DNA of 64,000 nt from assembly GCF_049999945.1 (NCBI RefSeq), contig NZ_JBLYUB010000035.1:1-64000 (forward strand). Reading direction: 5' to 3'. The notes below the pieces were generated by a model that worked only from the letters and a program-made list of their open reading frames with translations, ran no database searches and was not told the origin of the DNA. Numbering within the stretch: position 1 is the first letter of the stretch; each line of letters opens with the position of its first letter. Shown here piece after piece: positions 25,561-34,500 of this stretch. The position numbers and the translations under genes were made by a program. Origin of the DNA: Planosporangium spinosum. Lineage in GTDB: Bacteria; Actinomycetota; Actinomycetes; Mycobacteriales; Micromonosporaceae.

Positions 25561-25688
25561 GTGGGGTGAGGATCTTCACGGTGCTCAACCAGACGGTGAC
25601 GATGCGATGCGCGCCCGGGATCGGTGGCATGACCCGGTGCGGCGCGGGTAGCAGGACCGAATGGGGCGCAACCTCCAAGGAGGAAGCG

Positions 25689-25922
25689 ATGACGAGCAAT
25701 CGTGAGACCGGACAGGTGACGGGTACCAAGGACAAGGACTACGACATCATCTGGTTCACCGAGGCGTGTCTGAGTAATGCCCTCCGGCTGGAAACGTACA
25801 TACAGGACGCCGAACGTGAGGGCGACACGGAGTTGGCCGAGTTCTTCCGGCGGGCCCAGACGGAGAGCCGCAAGGGTGCTGAGCAGGGCAAGCAGCTGCT
25901 GAGCGCTCGGGTTGGAGGCTAG
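25689..25922 (+). CDS. Small conserved actinobacterial protein, unknown function
   Basis: A 77-residue acidic helical protein with the conserved look of a widespread actinobacterial family (DKDYDIIWFTEACLSNALRL and DTELAEFFRRAQTESRKGAE). Function is unknown. A frame opens at 25566, but ATG 25689 has a strong AAGGAGGAAGCG site directly upstream and begins the conserved part. Confidence 0.85.
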   Translation: MTSNRETGQVTGTKDKDYDIIWFTEACLSNALRLETYIQDAEREGDTELAEFFRRAQTESRKGAEQGKQLLSARVGG

Positions 25923-26054
25923 CCGGCCTGGCTGGAGATGACACGGACACCTTCGCCGACCGGGCGCTTGACCCAACCCGGGCCGCGCGACCGCCGACGT
26001 CGGTTGTGCGGTCATCCGGCATTACCACCCAGCACGCGGCGTGAAATTGGGTGA

Positions 26055-26336
26055 TCATCGCGTCCAGGGCGCCGGCGGGTACACCACGAGCAGACCGTCG
26101 GCGGGGTCGGCCGCCAGTAGCACCCGGTCGCCGGCCGCCGGGCCGCACCAACGGCGGGCGGTGACCGGCAGCCGCAGGTGTCCCTGACCGGTCAGGCCGA
26201 ATACGCCCTGCCGGTCGGCCGTGACGAATACCATCCCACCGCGTTGGCGCACATTCAGGCGGGTACCCGCCGCCCAACCCGGCGCCCGGACGACGGTGAC
26301 GTTGGCGGCCCGGCCATCGCAGTCGAGCGTGGCCAA
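26055..26336 (-). pseudogene. AbrB/MazE-like DNA-binding protein, frameshifted at 3' end
   Basis: 93 residues with the pattern of actinobacterial AbrB/SpoVT-type proteins: APGWAAGTRLNV, VFGLTGQGHLRLPVTARRWC and AAGDRVLLAADPADGLLVV. The reading ends PPAPWTR, but one base away the frame continues as ALDAMITQFHA, the expected family ending. A single-base frameshift near 26070 is therefore likely. Only a TTG start (26336) is available, and an 8-base tandem repeat lies just upstream. It may be a pseudogene or a sequencing error; otherwise it could still fold. Confidence 0.6.
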
Positions 26337-26345
26337 CCCGTACCC

Positions 26346-26385
26346 GGTGGCCCGGTGGCCCGGTGGCCCGGTGGCCCGGTGGCCC
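26346..26385. repeat. 8-base tandem repeat, 5 copies
   Basis: GGTGGCCC is repeated five times without change. It lies 10 bases upstream of the AbrB-like frame (minus strand) and could have arisen by slippage that damaged the 5' end of that gene. Confidence 0.95.
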
Positions 26386-26491
26386 GGTTCCGGGCCCGGG
26401 TGTCGGCGAGGCGAGGCAGCGGCAACGCCGCGCGAACGTTCCCCGGGGTGGAGGCGCGGTGGGGACTGGCCGCGGGAGCGGCGAGCGTCTC

Positions 26492-26527
26492 TTGACGATA
26501 ACGGCTACATGAGTAGAGTTACCGTCC
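26492..26527 (+). promoter_or_regulatory. Promoter and PadR-type operator, leaderless
   Basis: TTGACG (26492-26497), 16 bases, TAGAGT (26514-26519), then 8 bases to the GTG start at 26528, so transcription should begin at or next to the start codon (leaderless). The inverted repeat CTACATGAGTAG (26505-26516) overlaps the -10. The PadR promoter at 55012-55040 has the same CTAC-N4-GTAGAGT core and the same 8-base gap. Confidence 0.6.
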
Positions 26528-26842
26528 GTGCAGCGCAACCGCCCCCCATCGCCGCAGACCGTCAAGGTTCTGCGGGCGCTGGCCGCCGACCCGGCCCGGT
26601 GGCGTTACGGCTATGACCTGGTTACCGAGGTGAACCTCAAATCGGGTTCGCTCTACCCGATCCTGGTCCGGCTGGCCGACCGTGGCCTGCTGGAGACGTC
26701 CTGGGAGCCGGGCGTCGGCAGCAGGCCGCCCCGGCACCTGTACCGCCTGACCGGCGCCGGTCGCGAATTCGTGGCCGCCCTGACCGCCGCGCGCCGCGAC
26801 CGTAGCGCCGCCCACCCCCACCGCCGCTTGAGTGAGGCGTGA
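26528..26842 (+). CDS. PadR-family transcriptional regulator
   Basis: A 104-residue PadR winged-helix protein (TVKVLRALAAD, VNLKSGSLYPILVRLADRGL, RHLYRLTGAGREF). It is short and lacks the long C-terminal dimerisation helix of larger PadR proteins. The GTG start is probably leaderless. Its stop overlaps the ATG of the membrane protein gene (ATGA), so the pair is coupled. It likely represses its own operon through the palindrome over the -10 (inference). Confidence 0.9.
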   Translation: MQRNRPPSPQTVKVLRALAADPARWRYGYDLVTEVNLKSGSLYPILVRLADRGLLETSWEPGVGSRPPRHLYRLTGAGREFVAALTAARRDRSAAHPHRRLSEA

Positions 26843-27756
26843 TGCCGTTCTTCTTCGTACTCCTGATCACGCCGATCGCCGTGGCGGTCGCGCTGTACCG
26901 CCGCAACCCGCGCCGGTTCCTGGACGGCCCGACCGAGGACGCGCCGCTGCGGCTGCTGCGCTGGGCGGTCAGCCTGCTGTCCCCCCAGCGGGCCGAGTGG
27001 GGGCAGGCCATGCTCGGCGAACTCGGCCACCTCGACGGACGGCTGCGGCGGATGCGCTTCGCGCTCGGCTGTAGCGGCGCCGCGCTGATCATGCCGCCGT
27101 GGGGTCGGGCCGCCGGCGGCCTCTGGGCGACGATCGGGATCGCCGCGGCCAGCTTCACCATCTACGCCGGCCTGACCGTCCAGTACCGGCTTGGCTTCGG
27201 TGGCTGGATCGCGCTGACGGTCGTCGGAATCATCTGCGTCGGGTACCTGCTCGGTGCCAGCGCGTTGCTGCGCCGGCCCGGTGTCGCGCTGCCCGGCCTG
27301 CTCGGCGGCGTATTCGCGACCGTGGTGGGGCTGAGCATGGCCGGGTTCACCGCACTCGACCAGGTCACCTTCATCCCGAGTCCCTGGCAGCAGTGGGTAC
27401 GGGTGATCGCGGTACCCGCCGCGATCGGCGCCGCCGGCACCCTGTGGCGCCGTGACCCGGCCGCGGGGCGCCGCGTCGCCCGCCTGGCCGCCCTCAGCGC
27501 CGGGCTGCTGCAACTGCTGTACGGCACCGTCGCGGTCGCCATCCTCGGCGGCGGCGGGCCACCCGATGCGGCCGGCGGCGGCACGGTGGGCGGCACGGTC
27601 AATGAGCGCCTCGGCAACAACTTCCTCGACCTCCTGGTCGGGACCCTGATCATCGCAATGGTCGGCTGGGCCGCCGCCGCCCTCGCCGGCTACCTGGTGC
27701 GCCGTAAGCCCACACCGGCCGCGCCACTGGCCGCCGACCCGGTCCAGGGGGTGTGA
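26842..27756 (+). CDS. PadR-associated multi-pass membrane protein
   Basis: A 304-residue protein with about seven hydrophobic segments. The N-terminal cytoplasmic part has a helical segment (LLSPQRAEWGQAMLGELGHL) related to LLGEHRRDWVHALLAETDH in the paralogous protein at 53502, which is also downstream of a PadR gene. No enzymatic motif is seen. ATG 26842 overlaps the padR stop. Confidence 0.75.
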   Translation: MPFFFVLLITPIAVAVALYRRNPRRFLDGPTEDAPLRLLRWAVSLLSPQRAEWGQAMLGELGHLDGRLRRMRFALGCSGAALIMPPWGRAAGGLWATIGIAAASFTIYAGLTVQYRLGFGGWIALTVVGIICVGYLLGASALLRRPGVALPGLLGGVFATVVGLSMAGFTALDQVTFIPSPWQQWVRVIAVPAAIGAAGTLWRRDPAAGRRVARLAALSAGLLQLLYGTVAVAILGGGGPPDAAGGGTVGGTVNERLGNNFLDLLVGTLIIAMVGWAAAALAGYLVRRKPTPAAPLAADPVQGV

Positions 27757-27761
27757 ACCCA

Positions 27762-27896
27762 ATGACCACATCGGACCCGACAAACCAGCCGACGCCGGTA
27801 CCGCGCCGACGCCGAGCCGTACGCCTCACCCTGCTGATCCTCACCATCGCAGTACTGACGGCGCTCGCCGCCAGCCTTCAACTGAGCGGCCGCTAG
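27762..27896 (+). CDS. Small single-span membrane peptide
   Basis: A 44-codon frame starting 5 bases after the membrane protein stop. It has a Pro/Thr-rich N-terminus, an RRRR cluster, then one hydrophobic span (LTLLILTIAVLTALAASL). Spacing and composition suggest a real third gene of the PadR module. No family was recognised. Confidence 0.55.
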   Translation: MTTSDPTNQPTPVPRRRRAVRLTLLILTIAVLTALAASLQLSGR

Positions 27897-28168
27897 GCCA
27901 CTACCGTCGGGGTCAGTCCCCGGCGTGAGCAAACCAAGGAACTTCCCTAGTTGGCGATCAGCGGACGCTCTACGTGTGGTGATGGCAGCCGTTCTCCCAG
28001 GTGCCGAAGAGATAGCGACCCACCGGCCTGACGGGCGCCCGTGGCCGGGCCGGACGTCCATGGTGCGCCGCTCGATCTGCACCATGTTGACCAGGTTCTG
28101 AACGGGGTGGCGGATGCCGGGCAGAGCGCCCTGAATGTCAGTGGATCGGCGTGGCCCTGGATTCGGGC
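27897..28168. other. Intergenic region
   Basis: No convincing gene. On the minus strand a frame ends with VGRYLFGTWENGCHHHT at about 27973, which looks like a protein C-terminus, but nothing upstream is recognisable. It may be a decayed gene end. Confidence 0.3.
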
Positions 28169-28492
28169 CTACCGGGCACCAGGTGGCCGGTAACCGACCT
28201 CTTGCTGGGCGGCTCGGTCAATTTCTTCTGGCGTAAGCAGTACCACCGTCTTCGTCCTGACCGCGCCGGAGGCGGTAACGGCAAGGCCGATGGCGGCGGC
28301 CGTTGTGTTGTCGGGCAGATCCGCGACGAGGTAGACGTCCGCACCACCGAAGGCAAAGTAGTACGACTCCAGCCGGCCTCCGAGACGAGCGACCAAGTTC
28401 TCAGTCTGCGTAACGCGGCCGCTGCCGCCTTCGTCGAGGAGGCCACGAACGCCTTCGGCCGTGTAAGTGGATTGAAACAGGTACTTCGCCAC
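28169..28492 (-). CDS. GYD domain protein
   Basis: A 107-residue GYD-domain protein, named from the conserved GYD-like segment (AKYLFQSTYTAEGVRGLL, ESYYFAFGGADVYLVADLPD, RTKTVVLLTPEEID). It is a small ferredoxin-like fold of unknown function. GTG 28492 has AGAAGG at a workable distance; a frame open to 28501 starts too close to it. Confidence 0.85.
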   Translation of the reverse strand: MAKYLFQSTYTAEGVRGLLDEGGSGRVTQTENLVARLGGRLESYYFAFGGADVYLVADLPDNTTAAAIGLAVTASGAVRTKTVVLLTPEEIDRAAQQEVGYRPPGAR

Positions 28493-28843
28493 GCACGTCA
28501 CCTTCTTCTAGGGTTGCAGACCTCTGTCGGCAGCCACATGGAGCCCCACCCACGGCCACCTCAGGCTTACGCCTTATGCGGCGGCGCCAGGTCCGAACAG
28601 TTTCCTCATGTCGACGGCACAAACATTTCGCGCACGTCAGCATCAGCACCGGCGTCGCGATACTGCGCCCCGCACGACAGGGACGGACCTGTTCCAGGCC
28701 GCGGGAGGTCGGCGACGCCTTGGCCCTGACGCTCCAGAGTGGATCCAGCCGCGAGAACCTCCGGGCCATCGGGGTGCGCTCGCGGGACCTGACCCTCGCG
28801 CTGTGTAGCGCGAAAGCGCCCCCGGGGTGACCTCGGTAACGGG
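28493..28843. other. Intergenic region
   Basis: About 350 bases. No gene, repeat or hairpin I can support. Base composition is less GC-biased at codon-third positions than in the flanking genes. Confidence 0.4.
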
Positions 28844-29845
28844 TCAGTGGGTGGGGGTGGTGACGCTGTCGCGGGTGATGAGGGTGGGGGCGATGGTGTG
28901 TCGGTTGGTGGTGGGCTGGCCGGTGAGGATCTGGTCGAGTAGGAGGGTGAGGCTGGCGCGGGCGACGGCGTGGAAGTCGGGGCGGACGGTGGTCAGTGGG
29001 GGGATGAAGTAGGCGGCTTCGGGGACGTCGTCGAAGCCGACGATGCTGACGTCGTGGGGGACGCGGCGGCCGCGTTCGGCGAGGGCGCGCAGAATGCCGA
29101 GGGCGAGGTGGTCGTTGCCGGCGAAGACGGCGGTGACGTCGGGCATGCGGGCCAGCATCTGGCCGGCGTGGTAGCCGGCGGCGGCGGTCCAGTCGGCGGG
29201 GATGACGGGTGGGATTTCGGCGCCGGCGTGGCGCAGGGCGTCCTGCCAGCCGGTGATGCGGCCGGCGGTGTCGAACCAGCCGTCGGGGCCGGAGACGTGC
29301 CAGACGGTGCGGTGGCCGGCTTGTAGGAGGTGGTGGGTGGCTTGGCGGGCGCCGGCGGCCTGGTCGACGGTGGCGAGGGCGCCGGTGTGGTCGGGGTTGC
29401 CGTCAATGGTGACCAGGGGGATGCGGGTGGGCACGTGGTCGAGGGCTTCGGCGGCGGAGGCGACGGGGGCGATGACGACGATGCCGGCGACGCGGTGGTC
29501 GAGGTGGCGGTCGACGGCGGTGGTGATGGAGCGGCGGTCGGGGGTGCTGACGGTGGCGACGCTGACGGCGAAGCCGGCTTCGGCGGCGGCCTGTTCGAGC
29601 GCGGCGAGCAGGGAGGCCGGTCCGTACAGGGTGGAGTTCATGGTGACCGCGCCGATGAGTTGGGAGCGGCCGGTGACCAGGGCGCGGGCTGCCCGGTTGG
29701 GGCGGTAGCCGAGTTCGGCGATGGCCGCGCGGACGCGTAGGCGGGTCTGTTCGCGGACGTTGGGGTGGTCGTTGAGCACCCGTGACACCGTCTGGTGGGA
29801 GACCCCGGCAAGGCGCGCGACGTCCGTCATGGCAGGCGCTCGCAT
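28844..29845 (-). CDS. LacI-family regulator
   Basis: A 333-residue LacI/GalR protein. The N-terminal DNA-binding domain has DVARLAGVSHQTVSRVLND and a hinge ARALVTGRSQLIG, followed by a periplasmic-binding-protein-like sugar domain (VFAGNDHLALGILRAL, VSIVGFDDVPEA). ATG 29845 or 29830 may be used; an open frame to 29986 is not supported. It is divergent from the secreted peptidase gene, with the palindrome CACCGAAACATTTTCGGTG between them, which it may bind (inference). Confidence 0.9.
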   Translation of the reverse strand: MRAPAMTDVARLAGVSHQTVSRVLNDHPNVREQTRLRVRAAIAELGYRPNRAARALVTGRSQLIGAVTMNSTLYGPASLLAALEQAAAEAGFAVSVATVSTPDRRSITTAVDRHLDHRVAGIVVIAPVASAAEALDHVPTRIPLVTIDGNPDHTGALATVDQAAGARQATHHLLQAGHRTVWHVSGPDGWFDTAGRITGWQDALRHAGAEIPPVIPADWTAAAGYHAGQMLARMPDVTAVFAGNDHLALGILRALAERGRRVPHDVSIVGFDDVPEAAYFIPPLTTVRPDFHAVARASLTLLLDQILTGQPTTNRHTIAPTLITRDSVTTPTH

Positions 29846-29992
29846 GCGCTGATTATCCACTCGCTGTGCCTCACGCAGACAAACCCCGGACCGGTCCGGC
29901 CGCTTCGGGGAGGTGACGGGCCGGCGGGGTGGCCGGTCCGGATGCGCCACGACCACCAGTGTCCGCGACGATCGGGCGTCGGTCAATCACGC

Positions 29993-30011
29993 CACCGAAA
30001 CATTTTCGGTG
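29993..30011. promoter_or_regulatory. LacI-type operator palindrome
   Basis: CACCGAAA-CAT-TTTCGGTG, perfect 8-base arms around a 3-base centre. The CGAAAN(3)TTTCG core resembles operators of actinomycete LacI regulators. It lies 148 bases upstream of the LacI gene at 29845 and 182 bases before the peptidase start. Confidence 0.65.
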
Positions 30012-30192
30012 CCACCGTACCCGAATGACAACCGCAGCGAAGAGCAAAAGCGGTATGCATCTATTGACACTCGCCAATGGCAGGCCTAGCTTCCTGAAAA
30101 GGATTTCGACAAGGGCCAGGCGGTGGCTGCCGGGCCACGGCGGCCGGCTCACCCGGCGCCGCGCGTTTCGTCGCTGGCGAAAGGAGGGGCAC

Positions 30193-31413
30193 GTGAGCAG
30201 ATTGTTGGCGGTGCACCGGGCGCGCAGGTCCGGACGGGGGTGGCGGGTCCTCGCGCCCGCCGTCGTGACGGCCGTCGTCGCGGTGGGATCGTTGCTGGCG
30301 GTGCCCGGCGCGGAGGCGGCTACCGGGTTCACCACGACGGTGGTCAACCAGGCCAGTGGGTTGTGCGCGGAGGTGCCGGCCGCGCCGGGCCCCGGCGGCC
30401 TGACGCAGCTGGTCGCCTCGGCCTGCGGTACCGGTGCCGGGCAGCGGTTCGCCTTCACCCCGGTCGCGGGCACCGACGCGTACACGATCGGCACGGCGAC
30501 GGCGGGCAACTGCGTGGACATCGCCGGGGCGTCCGGCGCCGACGGGGCACAGGTGATCCAGTACGGCTGCCACGGCCAGAGCAACCAGCAGTTCCGGCTG
30601 CAGCCGGTCGCGGTGGCCGGGGCGGGCAACACCTTCCAGGTGGTCTCGGTGGCGTCCGGCAGGTGCGTCGCGCCGGCCGGTGACGCCGGTACCGCAGGGA
30701 CCGGGCTGGTACAGCTCGGCTGCACCGGCGCGGCCACCCGGGTGTGGCGGCTGGCCGGGTACGCCGGTGGCGGCGGCACACCGACCCCCACCGCGACCCC
30801 CACCGCGCGGCCCTCCGGCGGCGTACCGCCGAGCAGGACCGTCCGGGTGTACTGGCTCAAACCCTCCGACGTGGCCTACGACCAGCGGTACCCAGACGGC
30901 ATCGCGAACGTGATGCGCGAGGCGCAGCGGTACTACCGGCAGGAGCTGGGCAAGACGTTCACGCTCAACAACCCCGTGGTCGAGGTGGTCAACGGCGACC
31001 ACGCCCGCAACTGGTACGAGAACACGCCCAACTGCGGCGAGAAGTACTGGTGGACCGTCTGCAACATGCAGGCCGAACTGCGCAGCAAGCTCGGCCTCGG
31101 TGCGCCGGACAGCCGCTGGGTCAACGTCGGTGAGATCAGCGCCGAAGGCGACGGCGCCGGCGGTGGTGGCGGCAACGGCTGGGTCATCCTGAGCGGGCAC
31201 GACGCCGACGGCGCGGCCGGCATCAACGGCACCATGAACCGCTGGTACGGCGGCATGGTGCACGAGCTCGGACACGCGTTCGGCCTGCCCGACTCCTCGT
31301 CGACCGACGGCACACCGATGTCGGCGTCCTTCTACAACTACCCGAACACGCACTTCAGCGCCGACCAGAAGAACCGGATCCTGAACGGCCCGTACGGCAG
31401 TTTCCTGTCCTGA
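30193..31413 (+). CDS. Secreted zinc metallopeptidase with ricin-type lectin domain
   Basis: A 406-residue exported protein. The Arg-rich N-terminus and hydrophobic stretch end with PGAEAA at about 38, giving a Sec- or Tat-type signal. Residues about 40-195 form a ricin B-type (CBM13-like) trefoil with QxF/W-type repeats (SNQQFRL). A Gly/Pro/Thr linker follows, then a peptidase domain with HELGHAFGLPD at 357-367. The HExxHxxGxxD zinc signature is as in snapalysin-like enzymes, and TPM is the likely Met-turn. The GTG has AAGGAGG 6 bases upstream; an in-frame ATG at 30025 is rejected. Target specificity is unknown. Confidence 0.85.
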   Translation: MSRLLAVHRARRSGRGWRVLAPAVVTAVVAVGSLLAVPGAEAATGFTTTVVNQASGLCAEVPAAPGPGGLTQLVASACGTGAGQRFAFTPVAGTDAYTIGTATAGNCVDIAGASGADGAQVIQYGCHGQSNQQFRLQPVAVAGAGNTFQVVSVASGRCVAPAGDAGTAGTGLVQLGCTGAATRVWRLAGYAGGGGTPTPTATPTARPSGGVPPSRTVRVYWLKPSDVAYDQRYPDGIANVMREAQRYYRQELGKTFTLNNPVVEVVNGDHARNWYENTPNCGEKYWWTVCNMQAELRSKLGLGAPDSRWVNVGEISAEGDGAGGGGGNGWVILSGHDADGAAGINGTMNRWYGGMVHELGHAFGLPDSSSTDGTPMSASFYNYPNTHFSADQKNRILNGPYGSFLS

Positions 31414-31457
31414 TGGCACACGGACCCGCCGCCCGTTGTGGGGTGGGCGGCGATGGC

Positions 31458-31504
31458 GGTACCCGGCCGCCCCGGTGCGGCCCCCATCGGGGCGGCCGGG
31501 TACC
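31458..31504 (+). terminator. Strong hairpin between peptidase and glycoside hydrolase genes
   Basis: GGTACCCGGCCGCCCCG (31458-31474) pairs perfectly with 31488-31504, a 17-base stem with a 13-base loop, 45 bases after the peptidase stop and 78 before the hydrolase start. No U-tract follows, as is usual in actinomycetes. It probably ends the peptidase transcript or acts as a partial terminator in a shared one. Confidence 0.7.
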
Positions 31505-31581
31505 TCCGACACTCCGTCGCGCCCACCGGCGCCGATGAACCGGTGCGAAGCAGCACCCGACACCTCGCGGGAGGTCACCCC

Positions 31582-34500
31582 ATGAGCAGCAGACGGAAGC
31601 CCCGGAGCCTGCGGTGGAAAGCGCTGGTCGGCATCGTGGCGGTCACCGTGGCGACCGGTGCGGTCACCACGCTGGCCGCGCCTCCCGCCGGGGCGGCGCA
31701 GACGATCGGGTACCCGTCGTTCTCCGGCCCGGCGGTGCCGCAGCCGCCGGTGGGATATACGACCGGGAACATGATGCAGGCGATCTACGACGCCGAGAAG
31801 TCCGGTACCGACTTCTGGGTGGACCGGCTGCTGGCCCGGTCCGGCGGCAACGATCCGTCGGACGCCGACGGCGGGATCCTGATGACCCGGGGGCGGGCGC
31901 TATTCATGAAGCAGCACAATCCCGCGGTGATCGGGTTCGGTGGGCGGGTGGCGTACTGGGAGAGCATCAGCGACGCGAACGCGTACGCGGTAACGCTGAG
32001 CCCCGGCACGTTCACCGAGCAGAGCGGTCAGCGGTGGCAGGCGCCGAGCCACTGGCGTGGCGTGTACACGTCGGGCTCGGTGCAGGTCACGGTGACGAAG
32101 TTCATCACGAACAACAACGTGGCGGTCACCAACCTGGCGATCCGCAACAACGGCACCGGCGCCACCACGCTGACCCTGCGCGCCACCTCGCCGTACGCCT
32201 CGGCGGGCAGCGGGAACGAAATGACCGGCTCGACCGGGGTGAAGAACGGGCTGACCACGCTGACCACGAAGCTGTCCGGTGACGGGTTCGGCGCCTCCGG
32301 TGGCGCGCTGACCCGCACCGTGACGGTCGGCGCCGGGCAGGCGGTGCAGACGAAGCTGGTGATGGGCTTCATCGCCACCGAGATCCCGGAGTCGGCCACC
32401 GAGTACGCCAGCTACCGGGATGCCAGCCCCGACAACGCGTTCGCCACCCACGTGCGCGCCTACCACAAGTGGTGGGCCGACAACGTGCCCTACATCGACG
32501 TGCCGGAGCCGGCGATCAAGAAGGAGATCTTCTACCGCTGGTGGCTGATGCGGTTCAACAACCTGGACGCCAACATCCCGGGGCAGACGTACCAGTTCCC
32601 GACCTCGGTGGAGGGGGCCCTGGGGTACAACAACGCGATCGTGCTCACCCAGCCCATGCACATCGACGACCTGAAGTACCTGCGCGACCCGAAGTACTCC
32701 TACGGCGACTGGCTGTCGGTGGGGCAGGTGTCCAAGGGCGGCCGGTTCGTCGACAACCCCGGTGACCCGGAGAACTGGTCGAACAGCTACACCCAGTACA
32801 TCGCCGAGGCGGCGTGGAAGAGCTACCAGATCCACGGCGGCCAGCCGGCGATCGCGGCCAACCTGGCGCACTACGCCGAGGGCGACGTCAAGGGCCAGCT
32901 CGCCTACTACGACCACGACAACAACGGCATCATCGAGTACGACTGGGGCGCGCTGACCGGCAACGACGCCGACGCGGTGTCGTTCCACTGGCGCAGCGGG
33001 AACCTCGACCGCACCGAGGCGGCCTACCAGTACAGCGGCGCTCTCGCCGCCGCCCAGGCGTACGACGCGACCGGCGACAGCGCCAAGGCGACCGAGCTGC
33101 GCAACCTGGCCAACCGGATCAGGACCGCGGTGAGTACCGTCCTGTGGGACCCAGGCGACAAGCTCCTCAAGCACCGCCACGTGGCGAGCAACGCCCTCGA
33201 CCCGTGGAAGGAGATCAACAACTACTACCCGTACGCCGTCGGCCTGATGCCGAACACCGACGAGTACAAGCAGGCGCTGCGCCTGCTCGCCGACCCGGCC
33301 GAGTACCCGGTATTCCCCTTCTACACGGCCAACCAGCGGGACAAGGCGGCCGCCGCCGCGGCCGGCTCACCGGGCAGCAACAACTTCTCCACCATCAACT
33401 CCACCGTGCAGTTCCGGCTGTTGTCGTCGGCGCTGCGCACCTACCCCAACCAGTGGATCGGCACCGAGGACTACAAGAAGCTGCTGTACTGGAACGCCTG
33501 GGCGCAGTACGTCGACGGCAACACCGCGTGGCCGGACGCCAACGAGTTCTGGGCGAACTGGAACCCGACGACCCGGCACATCGACTACCGGTCCTGGATC
33601 CACCACAACATCCTGGGCAGCAGCAACTGGACCGTCATCGAGGACGTGGCCGGACTGCGGCCCCGCAACGACGCCAAGGTGGAGCTCTCGCCGATCACCA
33701 TCGGCTGGCCCAACTTCACCGTCAACAACCTGCGGTACCGCAACAGTGACCTCACCATCGTCTGGGACGACCCGAGCGACGGCGTGGTGCGCTACAGCGG
33801 CGTGCCGGAAGGCTACTCGATCTACGTCAACGGCACCCGGGCGATGACGGTGAACAAGCTGGTGCCGCTGGTGTACGACCCGGCCACCGGCGCGGTCACC
33901 TTCCCCGGTACCGCCGCGACGGTGACCTACGCCGCCGCCATGCCGGCCATGCGCGCCCCCAACCAGGTCGTGCTCAGCGACCCCGGCACGGTGGACCTGC
34001 TCGCCAAGGCCGGCGTCGACCTCACCGCCAACCTGACCAACCTCGCCCAGGGCGCGACCGTCAGCGCCTCGTACACCGCCGGCGGCACGTCCACCGGCGC
34101 CGCGGTCGACGGGTACCCGACCAACGAACCGTTCTGGGGCGCCGGGGGATCGGCCAACAGTTCCGACTGGTACGAGCTGAACTTCGGCTCCGCCAAGACC
34201 GTCGACGAGGTGCGGCTGTACGTCAAGGACAGCCGGCCGGCCAGCGGCACGTACCGCGCGCCCGCCTCGTACCAGGTCCAGTACTTCAACGGCAGCGGGT
34301 TCGTCGACGTCGCCGGGCAGGTGAAGACGCCGGCCGTGCCGCAGGGCAACGACAACAACGTCCGGTTCACCGCCGTGTCCACGCAGCGCCTGCGCGTCGT
34401 GATGACCCACGCGTCCGGCGCCAGGACCGGGCTGACCGAGGTCAAGGTCTACAACCGGGGCGGCGGGCAGCCGCCGCCCCCACCGACGGGCACCAGCTAC

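Noticed and set aside
30025..30192. Upstream in-frame start for the secreted peptidase
   Set aside because: The GTG at 30193 has AAGGAGG in place and is followed at once by a signal peptide; the extension would bury it.
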